Assembly (NCBI RefSeq): GCF_019649055.1
Contig: NW_026570321.1
Location: forward strand, 372,001 to 436,000
Direction of reading: 5' to 3'
Length of the DNA stretch: 64,000 bases
Source of the DNA: Paramacrobiotus metropolitanus
Lineage: Eukaryota > Tardigrada > Eutardigrada > Parachela > Macrobiotidae
A program made the translations under genes and the position numbers. Position 1 is the first letter of the stretch. Each line of letters opens with the position of its first letter. Below, piece after piece: positions 1 through 11,300 of this stretch. The notes under the pieces are model-generated. The model searched no databases. It was given only the letters and a program-made list of their open reading frames with translations, and had not been told where the DNA came from.

Positions 1-80
1 TACTCACACAAATCAATCACACGTGAGATGTCCCACAATTTTGATCTAACTGGTAAGGTAAGTAAGTACATAGTACAATG

Positions 81-242
81 TAGGACTAAATGGTCGCATA
101 TATAGCCCCATACCCAGCATTCTGTACGCAAGCGGTGCAGTGCACTTGTACGAAACGGATATTTTGAACTCAGTCCTACAGTGCACTGCGCTGCATTCGT
201 ACTGAATGTGGAGATGTTGGGTATGCGACCATTTTGTCCTAA
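81..242. repeat. Short inverted-repeat (MITE-like) element
   Basis: The ends form a terminal inverted repeat: TAGGAC followed by ATGGTCGCATA on the left, and TATGCGACCAT followed by GTCCTA on the right, with one or two differences. A second inverted pair around GCAGTGCACT lies inside, so most of the 160 bp could fold back. There is no coding capacity. I could not define a convincing target duplication, so the superfamily is left open. Confidence 0.5.
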
Positions 243-651
243 GCTGTAAGTACACATGCAGATATCTTTAAACTAACTGGTAAGTAGAGTATGGTGGTTC
301 CCGCAACAGAAATTTTTTTTTGTTTTGTAATTAAACAACGGTTTCACTTACAATTAACAGCCGGTAAAACCTGATCAAGGTAAACTACAGTACACCTGAC
401 AAGGGTTTCCGTGGTCAAACGCATTGAGCGACATACTCTCAAAAGAAATAGACGGAAATATGGAAGATAATCAGGTCAACTTTCCAAACGATCATTCACA
501 AAAAAATTAGTAGATGCGTTTACCCAGAAAACCATAAGACTAAAATCACCACTTAAAATAAAAATCCCAACGATAAGCAGCACAACAGTCTTCTCAACAC
601 AAAGGTAAGGATTGCTGTAAACTGAAACCATTCCATGAAACGCCAAACTAT

Positions 652-1803
652 TTACTCGATCTCCTCCACATGTCGACCAATGAACGCCAGGGCACTGGTT
701 CGCAGTTTCTTTAGATCATGGTTTTCCGCAAAGCACAGACGCTGAACAACGTTATCTTTCGTCAGCGAAGCAGCCATCATCGTCTCGCATTCCGCACGCA
801 AATCCACCATATCGTACTTCTCCGCCGCCATCCACAGATCGGTCAGCATGTCGTTTGCTTCCAGCGGCGAGCGGGTGTATGCAAACTGAATCATGGCCTC
901 CAGTACATCCGGGGAGATATCGTTGATCTCACACTGTCCGGTGTTCTTCTCCTCCATATCGTTCTGGAACATGGCAGCAAACACCGGCGACTGCGCGGCC
1001 ACGATGGCACGATGCACCGCGATATCTTTACCCCCGCAAACCAGTTTGAAATCGGTCAGCATACGGGAATCCAGCAACTGCTTCATATCCTGTCTATGGG
1101 CGATAGCGTCCTCAGCCTTTTTGGCCACGTAGAACGTAAGATTAACAAAGACCACCACTCCTCTCTTCAGTGCATAGTGGGTATATCCGCTCGAGTACGT
1201 GGAGGTGACGAGCTCCATTAGGTTAGTTCCTGAGGCAGTAGGAAGGCGCCATCCAGTTTCTTCGATGCGTATGTCACATGGTCCGTCCGCGGAAGCCCTA
1301 TTTTAAACAACCAAATATTGCAGGACCTAATCTACATAAAAATGGATGATATAGGTTTAATTTACCATCTGGGGAGCAAAACACTGAGTGGACACTCAAG
1401 TAACCTGTACGAACTTTCTATATGGCTAACCATAAAAAGTATGTTAATATCTGTCCAGCAAAAGCCCAGAAGATAAAGTACAGAGTAGAGAGACAAGTGG
1501 CATAATTCTACAAACGCACCGTACTCGGCATTCTACCGAAATCGCGTTGGAAGACTTCACATTTGCTGATGGCTCTTTGGGACACACCGTAGCAGTAACG
1601 GCTGCGCTGTTTTCAGTCACCAACATCGTGACTGTCCAGACGGATGCTGGGATATCGGGATAGGTGGGATCCGCATCGACGCTAATATCAGCCGTATACG
1701 GTATCTGCTTGCTGGTGTTAATTGCTCCGCAGACGAACTGATCCGTAGGGATCTTGTACAGCAGATTCACTGCTGGGGTCTTCGTTGGGGGTAACAGTGG
1801 CAT
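652..1803 (-). CDS. BTB/POZ protein with divergent MATH-like N-terminus, gene 1 (intact)
   Basis: Two exons on the minus strand, 1803-1520 and 1297-652, give 309 codons plus stop. The intron has a GTGCGT donor and a TAG acceptor and interrupts an Arg codon, as in all paralogues of this window. The N-terminal exon (MPLLPPTKTP start, ADISVDADPTYPDIPASVWT segment) and the start of exon 2 form a beta-rich domain that I read as a divergent MATH/TRAF-like domain. The BTB domain follows (LTDFKLVCGGKDIAVHRAIV, then AAQSPVFAAMFQNDM), with the usual helical continuation ending in FIGRHVEEIE. SPOP-like MATH-BTB proteins recruit substrates to cullin-3 ubiquitin ligases; that role is inferred from family resemblance. 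The start ATG was chosen because all five paralogues begin MP-x-x-P at the same place. It is the copy on the far side of the giant element from the other four and has no frameshift. Confidence 0.8.
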
Positions 1804-2737
1804 GGCAGAGAATTACTGCAGAATTTAAAATTAGCTCCAATCTCCAGGAAACAGAAATGCAGTAAAAGTGTAAGTGAACGGACATGTAGTTAGAATACTC
1901 ACCGTCGAACTGGCAGATGAACACAATGGATTACGCACAGCAGGAAGTCACGAAAGTACTACAACTTCGGTAAAATTCTGACTGGATTCAACTGCAAGAA
2001 TAATTTGTTCGTTCGCAAAACGAACTGTGGCACTGAAAAAGTGGAATATCTGAAGAGCAGTTACGCTAACCATAAGCACCTACAGTCTAGAGGTACAGAG
2101 GAAGCAGATTCAGATTGGTAGCCATGTTTCCCCGGTAAGCCAATCATTATGCGTAATCCACTGTCAGGTGGGAAATATGCAGCCAATCAGAAGACTGGAG
2201 GCGGGGCTAGCGTAGTATTCCATTTACCGATTACTACGAAATTTACCGATTACCGATTAAATTTAAGTCCCTCTACGATAACTTTTTTAATGGCGATCTG
2301 AATTGCTCTCAGTTCCGAGTTGCTGAGCGAAGAAATCAAAATACTTAGAAGTTTGTACTAAGGTCACTCTGGACGTTTAGCATGAACTGGTAATGCAGCT
2401 CTTCCCTGTTCTCGCAGTTCGCATCAATATATACTGTACCAAGAACTTACTATAGGTAGAAGGACTGGGAAGCGACTCTGCAACGGTCGACTACGTTATC
2501 ACTGTCGCATACAGAATGCACTGCTGTGCTATTGCTTACCACAGGCCCACAGATTTTCTTATCCGTTTTTAAAGATATTCTCAGTTCCTTTCTCCTCTAA
2601 AGCTTTCTGATATTTTAACAGATCATACTGAATTTAGAAACCCAAACGTGAAGGGCTAGAAATAGAAGAGAAAAGGATATGCTGAGAAAACTGACAAAAA
2701 CCGTAAAAAACGCGCATTTGTCACCTGGCAGCCGCCC
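1804..2737. other. Intergenic DNA between BTB gene 1 and the 5' LTR
   Basis: This stretch should contain the promoter of the minus-strand BTB gene 1. I see no coding sequence, no RNA gene and no obvious repeat. Around 2222-2275 there are AT-rich direct repeats of the type ATTTACCGATTAC. Confidence 0.5.
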
Positions 2738-3730
2738 TGACGTGTACTGGCGTCCTCCTCACACTAGTACACATCGGTACTACTTTACTACTTCTACTTC
2801 TACCCTTACAACTAAGGCTTAGGCTTTACTACATCTTCTACGCGAGTCCTGACCCCGAGTCTCTACTTCGACTTCTCAGAAATCCCCAGCAGAGAACTTT
2901 GACCGCGACTTGCCATTTCGACGTGACCGCGCTTCGATGACGTAGCTCAACCTATTGTTCTAGTGTATTAGTTGACCTGATGTTCTCATTAGTCCACGTG
3001 TAGTGATGCAGCGGTGTGATTAGTCCACGTGTCCTCAGATGTCTCTTATTGGTTAGATGTAAATCCCTATTGTTCTCAGACCCGTACCTGCGCGTACGAA
3101 GAGCCAGCACTTGCGGTGCCCAGGGCTATATAAGGCGCTCGTCGCCCACACAAATGTCAAGAGTTGTAATCCCAACAAAAGTAGAGTCTTGTTACTCGAT
3201 CTGATTAACTTCAGGCTTTTGCTCTGGTCTTCTCTTTCCAAGTGAGGCTGTTCAAACTGACCTCTGGGTGACCTTTCACCTATTGTCAGGGGTCATTCCT
3301 CTACTTCGTCGACGTGCATTATCATCTTCGGATAGTCTCGTGACGTAACAGGCTACCCACTTGATCCCACTTGTTTGCCGTGACCTTTCGGTCCCTTCGA
3401 TCTTCATGCCCTGTAGCGCCAGGTTGATGGATTTGTCATACTCATACGCTTCAGCTACCATCTAGCGTCGGACAGGTAACGTATAACTTCACGCATCCCT
3501 TGTGTTCCCTTTCGTGTCTTCTCTTTCAGCAGGCTTTCGAGTTCCGGATCCTCTTCTTCATCCCTGCATATCATCTCATACTTGTACATCAACATCCTTA
3601 ACCTTTCGCTCCATGAAATACATAAGAAGTTGAGATTAAGAGTCGCTCTATTCCCCCGACTGGTCGTGGTCTGGGAAGTGCATATTTCCACCGCACGTCT
3701 TTTATTTTATTTTTTCCTTATTGCACGACA
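2738..3730 (+). repeat. 5' long terminal repeat of the giant element
   Basis: It is nearly identical to 30415-31394; the visible differences are two short indels near the start, a few substitutions around 2820-3070 and one G near 3658. It starts TG and ends CA, has a TATA box at 3127 and two CACGTG-type sites about 50 bp apart near 2995-3030. The second half is open in antisense in two overlapping frames (3691-3455 and 3461-3276), which I do not regard as a proven gene. Confidence 0.9.
3127..3134 (+). promoter_or_regulatory. TATA box of the 5' LTR
   Basis: TATATAAG lies in the middle of the LTR, with GC-rich flanks, and is repeated at the same place in the 3' LTR (30792-30799). This is where an RNA polymerase II promoter of an LTR element is expected. 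Transcription should start about 25-30 bp downstream, close to the direct GCCCACACAAATG stretch. Confidence 0.75.
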
Positions 3731-3748
3731 TGGCGCCCACCGTGGTTC
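3731..3748 (+). other. Primer binding site (tRNA-Lys-like)
   Basis: TGGCGCCCACCGTGG begins at the first base after the CA end of the 5' LTR. It is complementary, with one mismatch, to the 3' end of a typical metazoan tRNA-Lys(CUU), whose PBS reads TGGCGCCCAACGTGG. It would prime minus-strand DNA synthesis. Copies or near-copies of this motif recur far inside the element (18763, 19936, 20057, 23285, 28595). Confidence 0.8.
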
Positions 3749-4455
3749 AAACTTTCCCGATGGAGCAGAAAGTTTAATTTAATTTGATAGTACAATTAAA
3801 TTGATGGTGCAGGATGGTTGGTGGTCAACTCGAGAGAGCCCACATTTAAGAAAGTCCGTTAGGAGCCACTAGTGTGGTGCAGGAGGTCTGCGTTCCAGTT
3901 CTGACCTAGGGTAACCGAGTCCCCCGGTTTGATTGATGTATAGATTGATTCGCACTTAGCGATATATATTTTGGGTGACAATACGGACTGAGAACAGTAT
4001 AGGCACTTGAAAACTGTTCGTGTATGCGGCACTTTACGTGTCTATGATTGAAAAAGCACCGTAAGACCATTCGAGGTCAAAATTTCCTTTCATTTTTTAT
4101 TTTTCTTTTCTGAACCGGGCAAGCCAGAACGACTACGTGAATTTGAACGGCAGAACCAGCAGGATTAGCTGAGTGGAATTGTAAGTCAAACGTGCGAAAA
4201 TTCGCAGTGTATTTTTAGCCGTTCTTTAATATTGAATCTTCGTAAAAATGTCGAATTTTGGTAAATATGGCGTATCCGAGTTAGCGGAGTAGCCATCGTA
4301 CTACGATTTTTGAAAATTTTCGGTAATCAACAGAGCAGATATAGCTGTCTCTTGTTGTGAAACGCAGTGTCACTGTTAACTGGAAATCAGTCACAGTGTT
4401 GTAACTAGCGGTTAAATACGATTCGCAGTTGAAACCTTAAAGGTCAGCTGTAAAT

Positions 4456-4553
4456 ACGAGTTGCTTACACATGCTTGAGTGCGTGTTGTAGCAACGAGAT
4501 TCATACGAGTTGGTTACGCATGCTTGAGTGCGTGCTGTAACAACGAGATTTTC
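4456..4553 (+). repeat. Tandem duplication of a 49-bp unit
   Basis: Two adjacent copies begin ACGAGTTG at 4456 and 4505 and share GCATGCTTGAGTGCGTG-type cores, with five or six substitutions between them. The copy is in the leader of the giant element and is not coding as far as I can see. Confidence 0.75.
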
Positions 4554-4826
4554 GGACGTGTTGTTTCAGTACCGCGGAGGTTGGTATTGAGTCAGCGTCG
4601 TCCTAACGAAACGGTGTTGTCAGGAGTCACAGCTTTGAGTAGCGTACGTGCATTTCTGTCAAGAACCGTGGGTCATACGAGTTGGTTGATTCGTCAATCA
4701 ACGGGAACAGTGTAACTTTCACTTTCTGAATCCAGTTGTAATTGGTAAGGTTAGTCGCGGTTGCATTGCAAACAAAATGTCAGAATTAGCAGATTTAACT
4801 GTGAAACGAGATGGCTTTTGGCCATT

Positions 4827-4931
4827 GAGAAAAGATGAATCAGATAGATTGCAGTCGAAAGCGGTTGAAAGCGGGTTTGAGAAAAGTTGAATCAGATATT
4901 TCAGTTTCCGAAAGCGGTTGAAAGCGGGTTC
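4827..4931 (+). repeat. Tandem duplication of a ~52-bp unit
   Basis: Two adjacent copies start GAGAAAAG(A/T)TGAATCAGAT and end GAAAGCGGTTGAAAGCGGGTT. They lie at the 5' edge of the short upstream ORF. Like the 49-bp repeat, the duplication could be part of a packaging or translation-control structure, but this is only a suggestion from its location. Confidence 0.75.
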
Positions 4932-4965
4932 GATACTCGTTTCAGTTTCGAAGAAAGTTCCTGTA

Positions 4966-5169
4966 ATGTATAGGGCAGTAGGGTTAGAACCTCCGGAGAA
5001 AAAGAGCGCGTATGCAGTCAACAATGGGTTGACTGGGAAGACAAAATTCAACGTTGGTAAGAGCTCGAGTTACTATAGCACTTGGTTCTCGCACGAACGG
5101 TCTATCCCGTCAGCTTATTTGAATATGTCAGAAGCAGAGTTTAAAGCAGCAAAGAATGGGCGACTTTGA
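4966..5169 (+). CDS. Possible short upstream ORF in the leader
   Basis: An ATG at 4966 opens a 67-codon frame (MYRAVGLEPPEKKSAY start) that closes 139 bp before the main ORF starts to be open. The same frame is open upstream to 4918 without an ATG. It has no recognisable domain. It could be the first coding exon of the polyprotein, a regulatory uORF or chance; the GGTAAG at 5053 inside it resembles a splice donor. Confidence 0.25.
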   Translation: MYRAVGLEPPEKKSAYAVNNGLTGKTKFNVGKSSSYYSTWFSHERSIPSAYLNMSEAEFKAAKNGRL

Positions 5170-5355
5170 ATGTCACTGCGTACGAAGAAGTGCAGCAAAG
5201 AAAGGAGTCAGGTACTGGTAAGAAATCTCGGATACCATAGTTATGTCAGATGGGCAGTTAAACGCCTCGGTAATTATTGAAATTCTGGGAATGCGGTAAG
5301 TGAGTCGTTGTTGGACTTGGAAGATAGTTCGGCTTCGAGTGCACAGAAAAATGGC

Positions 5356-8300
5356 ATGACTCTGTCCAGTATGCAGTTGATTTCAAGTCAGTCAGTCGGT
5401 ACGGTTAATCCTGGGAAACAGGTAACTCCGTCAGTGGTAAATCCAGATCAAGTGGTGGATCCGAGGAGATCGGTGATGTCGCAACTGGTAAATCCACACT
5501 CAGTAGGGCAGTCAGTAAGTGTGCAGAATGCAGAAGTAGTTGGAAATGCGGTTGAAAAATTGAATTCAGCAGTGGTAGGGAATTTTGTGACTCCGTCCAA
5601 TATGGCGAGAGAACGTAGTGCAGCGGCTCAAGTAAGCGATGAACGCGTGTTTACTATGAGCAATGATCAGAATAATAATACGGTTGGCAGTAATTTCCTT
5701 GGTAATATTACGATGAGAGAAGGAACTCCTTTTTCTGAAAATTCAGACGATGAAAATAATACGGCGTTTAACTGTGAAAAGTTATTGTTGGATGAAGATA
5801 TTCCTTTCGATGAAAATGTGAATAATCTTTTGCATCCCCTTCAGTCAGATTTGCGGCATTTCATTTTTGAAAATGATTTTGATCCTTTAAATCAGGAATT
5901 TGCGCAAGAAGTAAGTGAGGTTGACGCTAAGTTGAAAGCTTCAAAATCGGAGCAAGAGGCATTAGCAGTCACTCGTGATTCATTGGGTACTATGATCCGG
6001 TGTACGAAAAATTATGTTGCATTGTGTCTTAGGCAATTGCAAAATAGCGATGAAATTAATCGGTTGAATGAAATTTTGTCTAAAGACGATAAACTGAAAA
6101 ATAAATTACACGGTGATATTTCGGCTTTAAGGCAGCAGTTAACGGCAGTTCAGGCAAGTAATGCAGAACATGAGAAAAATGTTCGTGCACTTTCGAGTAA
6201 GTGTCAGGTGAATGAAAAACGTATTCGCGATCTTGAGGAGGAAGATTCTCAGTCATCGAAATTAATTTTGGAAAATCAGGAGCTTAGTGCTCAGTTGCGG
6301 TCAGCAAATGAACATTTGCAGAAAGTGAAGGCAGAAGCGTCAAAATCGCTTGGTTCAAGTAATTTGCAGGCTCTAGCTGTTTTCAAAGAAAATGAGAAGA
6401 AATTGCTTTTGGAAATTGAGCAGTTGAAAGTTAATTGTAAATTGGAATGTAATGCGAAAATTGTTGCGGAAAAAGATTTGAAGTCAGCTCTGAGCAGAGA
6501 GCGTAAGCTTAATGCAACGCTTGAAGAGAAAGAGAAATTAATTCATTCAGTTGGTGTCAGAATTCACGGTAAAGATTCCGAAATTCTTGATTTAATGCAG
6601 CGTATGGAAAAATTGCGAGTTGAAGCAGAAGAATTGAAAGGCAATCAGTTTTCACACGAAAGAGAGTGGAATTTTGAACCTGAAGTTCGTGTAGGTACGG
6701 GTAATTTGGCTTTTAATCAGCCACCGGCTTACAGTAATATTGCACAGATGTCAGGTCAGTCTCAGGGTTTTGTGCCAATGAGCAGTAACGCGAATGTGAG
6801 TAATCACGGCAGCGAAAGTAGTCAGTTTCACGCAGGAAATTTAGGCGGTAGCAGCAGCAATCAAGTTTGCGGGGGTGAAAACTCTCTCCGAGTTCCCTCA
6901 GTTTCGCATAATGACAGTGGTCAGTTAAACGAACCGAGATCAGATCAGCCTCGTTCGGCAGCGTCTCGTGTTAGGCATCAGTCGCAAGATAGGCGGCATA
7001 CGCAGGCGGTTAACGTAGGGCATGTTCCCTTAATTAATGTTGAAATACCGGTAAATAACGGTATCGATGATGACGGTAATGTCGACATGGAAGACGTGAA
7101 TGCAGCGCCGGCAGGTGGTTTGGCTGCACAGCAGAATGCGAATCCAGACTGGCTTGGTGTGATCAAAATTATGGCGGAGGCGATGAAGAATGCAAATTCC
7201 AGTAAGCCGAGTAATGTGATGAAATTACAACCGTATGAAGGTAAGCGGAAGTCAGGTTCGATCGAACATTGGCTCACGCAAGTTGACCAGTGTCGATTGT
7301 CGAACGGATGGAGTGATAATGATACGTGCAGACAAGTTGTTGGTGCATTGAAAGGTAACGCAGTATTATGGTTCCAAGGTTTACTTCGCGATAAACCAAA
7401 CCGCGATTGGGAAAATTTTTATAAGAAAGAAATTCTAATTAATTATTTAGCGAGAGGTAATTCCTTCCGTGGTCAGTATTCAGGGCGTGGAAATTATGCA
7501 CGTCAGTATGGTAATTTTGGAAACAGTAACGGCGGTAACTGGAGTGGTCAGCCTGTTCAAATGGTTCCACCAGTTTATCAGAATCCGGTAGTTTTGCAGC
7601 AGCCTGTGTCGTCTTCAGTACAGCAACCAGTGTATGCTCCAGTACAGATGTCGAATCCAGTTCAGATGTCGAATCCAGTGCAGATGTCAGATCAGCAGTC
7701 TTTTGTTCAGATAGCGCAACAGCCAGGTAGTATGGCGATGGCTCCGGTAAATAGCGGTCAGCCAGTTCAGAATTTTCAGCCTTTGCAGAATAATCAGAAT
7801 ATGATGAACTCACAGAATTTTCAGAATCAGGGTAATTTTAGGCAAATGGCGCCTATGAATAATTTTCGCGGACAGAATAATTTTAGACCGAGATTTCAGA
7901 ATGGTAATAATTTTAATCACGGCGGTTTTAATGGAAATAATGGAAATTTTCGTCCTCGGTTTAACGGTAATAATAATTTCGGTAACAGTGGTAGTAATTT
8001 CGGAAATAACGGCGGAAATTTTTCGAATGATATTCGAAATGATCAGCAGCAGAATAATGGTCAGTTTAATGAGAGTCAAATTCAGAGAGACAAGTGGAGA
8101 TTGTCGAATGGTAGGGAAATTTGCTATAAGTGTCATGATTTGCATGCGGCGTCAGCATGTCAGCGACCCTTAGCGTATCCTCGTCTGATTGAACCTACCA
8201 TAGAAATGTTGCGACGTTATGGCGCGCAGGTAAATGTGATTGAATTTGAGTATATATGGCAGAAGAAACCAGCGCAGTGTAATACGACGGAAGTTATTGA

Positions 8301-11300
8301 CATGTCGAAGTATCCAGCGTCAGAATTGGTAATTCATAAGCCGACGTTAGACGCGCAGGCGTGGTATTGTACGATTGACGTGAATTACAAACAGGTTAAG
8401 GTCATGATCGATACAGGTTCGAGTATTTCGATAATTCCCTTTCGGTTAGCGAAGAAGTTAGATTTGCATATTTTTCAATGTCCGAGTCATGTTAAGAGTG
8501 TGTTGGTAAATACGGCACATAATGGTCAGCACGCAGTTGAACCTCTGTCGACTTTAATTACTATTCATGAATTTGGTACGGCATTTGAGCACACGTGTTT
8601 GGTAAGCACAAATTGCGATCGTGATCATATTATTTTGGGAATGGACTTTTTCGTCACGAAGCCTTTTATTTTGGACTTCAGTTCTATGACTTGGCGTATG
8701 ATTCGTCAGAATTCGTTAGCAAAACTTCATGAGAATGCGTTAAGGAAGACTTGCGATATGGATGAGATTGTCAGAGAGCATAATTTCGTAGAGTTAGCTC
8801 CAGTGCATACGTATTATGGTAAGTCGATTCCGGCTTTAATGCAGGCAAACATGTTGGGTTTCGCGCCGTATGCAGAATTTCTTCCGTATAAGACAGCGCA
8901 TAATGTGTACATCGGTGCACCAGTCGATATTTGTCAGATGGAGATGGATTATGCGGTGAGAAAATGGCCGAGAGTGTCAGATTCGATCTGTTATGCAGAT
9001 GTAGATAATTCGGAATCTCAGTTGAGTAATAATCGGCAAGCAGGTGGCGGTAAGCAAGTTTGCGGGGGTGTATCTCAATCCACCGCCCAGCAGAGAGAAG
9101 TTACGAACGATACGGCAGTAAATCGTAGTGTAAGGGATGCAGAATTAGCGGACGTACGTAAGCGATACGATAAATTACTTGGTGAACCGGTAAGCGTGAG
9201 TAATCAGAATTTTCGCGGACAAAATAATGGCAGAATTTTTGAGGAAGAAGTTTTCAGTATTACTAACTCAGGTGGACAGCAAGTTTGCGGGGGTGTGTCT
9301 CAGCAAGTTTGCGGGGGTAATTCTTTCCCAGCCGATAGCAGTATTAAGCAAGTTTGCGGGGGTGAAAGTATGCGTGAGAATGTACGCGGTAATGTTGAGA
9401 ATGTGCGTACTCATGCGGTCCCACCCGCCCAAACCCTTCAGAATAATTCTCAGAATAAGAGTATTGTGCAGCGACGTACTTTTCCTGATTCGAATATGGT
9501 CAAACGTAATCAGCATTTGATGGAGAAAGGTATTAATCAGCCAGCGGTTAGTGGCGATAAAGCGGTTAATAATGGTAAATCTTTGACGATTGCGGGTAAG
9601 AAATTGAACGTAGTTCCAGTTGAACAGAATAACGGTAAGAGAGTGCCTGTTAAAAGTGCACAGTATAAAGTTGATTCTGATTGGAAACGTTGGATGATTC
9701 CGAGACTTGATCCGGAAACGCGTGAGATGAAACCGAGTCTTGCGGATTTCAATAAGGTCACGTTTTGGCGAGCACAGCAGCGAGCGCAGGGTGACGCTAA
9801 GTGTTGGTATCATTTGCATTTAAATCCTCAGAAGGCAGATACAAATTTCATTAAGGAGGAGATTAATTGGTTTACGATTTACGATGGAGTTTTGTGTCAT
9901 AAGAATGAGGCGCGAGGCGCTAAACCACGTATTTTTGTACCGTATCATTGGCGTGTCAAACTAATTTTGGCAGTACATGCGGCGGTTAAGCATGAGAAAA
10001 TTTTGAAAGATACTACGACTTATCGTCTTTTGGTTGAAAAATTCTATTGGCCGAATATGCTAGTTGAAATTGATCATGTCGAGTCTAATTGCAAGTTCTG
10101 TTATCCTGAGCATCGGGATACACGTCCTCCGAGACATCCAGATCCGGCAAGTAATGAGTACTTGCAGTCAGATTTGTCGAAAGATGAAGTGGCAACTTGG
10201 GTCGATCCGAAATACACGAATAAGTTCGCGGTATTGCAAGGAGAAACTGGAGATTTCGTCAATGGAAAATTTGTACCGGCTGAAGGCAGTTACGATGTTG
10301 ACCTTGGTAAGGCACCAGTCTCAGCGGAAGACCAGCGTGCTATGGCGAGAGCTATTTCTCGAGTGGATTTTGACGGTCCTATTCAGGTAAATAGACCAGG
10401 AGTAATACGTGATCCGTTACCGAGTAGTCTGTTGGATCCGATTAAGCGGAATAGAGTAGATGCGGCATATAAGAAGAGCGATAAGCCGACGAAGCCTAAG
10501 AAAAACGGTAAGAAAGTGACATTTTCAGGAATAGCACCGGCAGATGATGATGAGTGGTCAGTTCCACCTGTTCAGTCGAATGTTAAGCAAAACGTTAGAC
10601 AGTCGAATGTTGAGAAGAGAAATTTTCGGAATGGGTCTGTTCCTCGGAATGAGTCTGCTTTTCGGAATGAGCCTATATTTGAGTTGAACAAAGAAGTACC
10701 TGCGGTGAGCAGTGAAACGGCACGTCTTGTGAATGAAGCGGCAACGAAGCAGAATAAACCGGCAGTTGATTTTTGCACTATGGAAGTTTTTCCTCAATTT
10801 GCGGTTGATATTAAACCTCGGTCTAAAGGAGTGATTCGTGCACGTATAAATAAGTCTGAATCTGAAATTGCTGAATTGGTGAGAAACGGTTTGGTTGAGC
10901 AAAATTTTGAGTATGAAGGTAAACGGTTTGGCAATTTGCTTCTGTTTGACGGTGTGATTGATGTTAATGAAAATGGATGTCTGCGTATTCCTGTGATGAA
11001 TCTGTCGGATAAAACTGTGCAAATTGGCAGTAATCTATTTCTAGGTGAATTAGATCCTATTGACGAAATTTATGCGGTTGATTCGGATAAATTCAACGAT
11101 AAATTTCATGACGCAGTTTGTACTATTGCAAAAGCTTGCGAGTGTTGGGCGAAAAAACTCGTTAATAGGAAAGTAGGTGTCGATAATATTGACCGAGATA
11201 CGGAGGAAATGGTCAGTAAACTCGAGTCTAAGCATTTGGTGTCGGATTCTACTTTTGGAACTCCAGCGGTTATTGTTCAGAGGAGTAACGGGTCAGTAAG

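Larger units (their letters stand above)
3749..5307 (+). other. Leader region between PBS and polyprotein ORF
   Basis: About 1.5 kb without a long ORF. It contains two tandem duplications (4456-4553 and 4827-4931), a possible short upstream ORF and several splice-donor-like GTAAG motifs (near 4160, 4745, 5055, 5218 and 5295). It is the expected position of a packaging signal and possibly of a spliced leader for sub-genomic mRNAs, but no specific structure was identified. Confidence 0.5.

Noticed and set aside
718-1221. 167-codon + strand frame
   Set aside because: It is the antisense shadow of exon 2 of BTB gene 1; similar shadows lie over the other BTB exons and over the myosin coiled-coil exons.
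7439-8145. Minus-strand frames of 124 and 111 codons in the polyprotein region
   Set aside because: They are produced by the repetitive AAT/GGT-rich codons of the N/Q/G-rich sense sequence, and the peptides are low-complexity Ile/Thr or Ser/Asp runs.
9268-9819. 183-codon antisense frame
   Set aside because: Shadow of the giant sense ORF; the peptide has no coherent composition, and the sense frame shows clear domain similarity.
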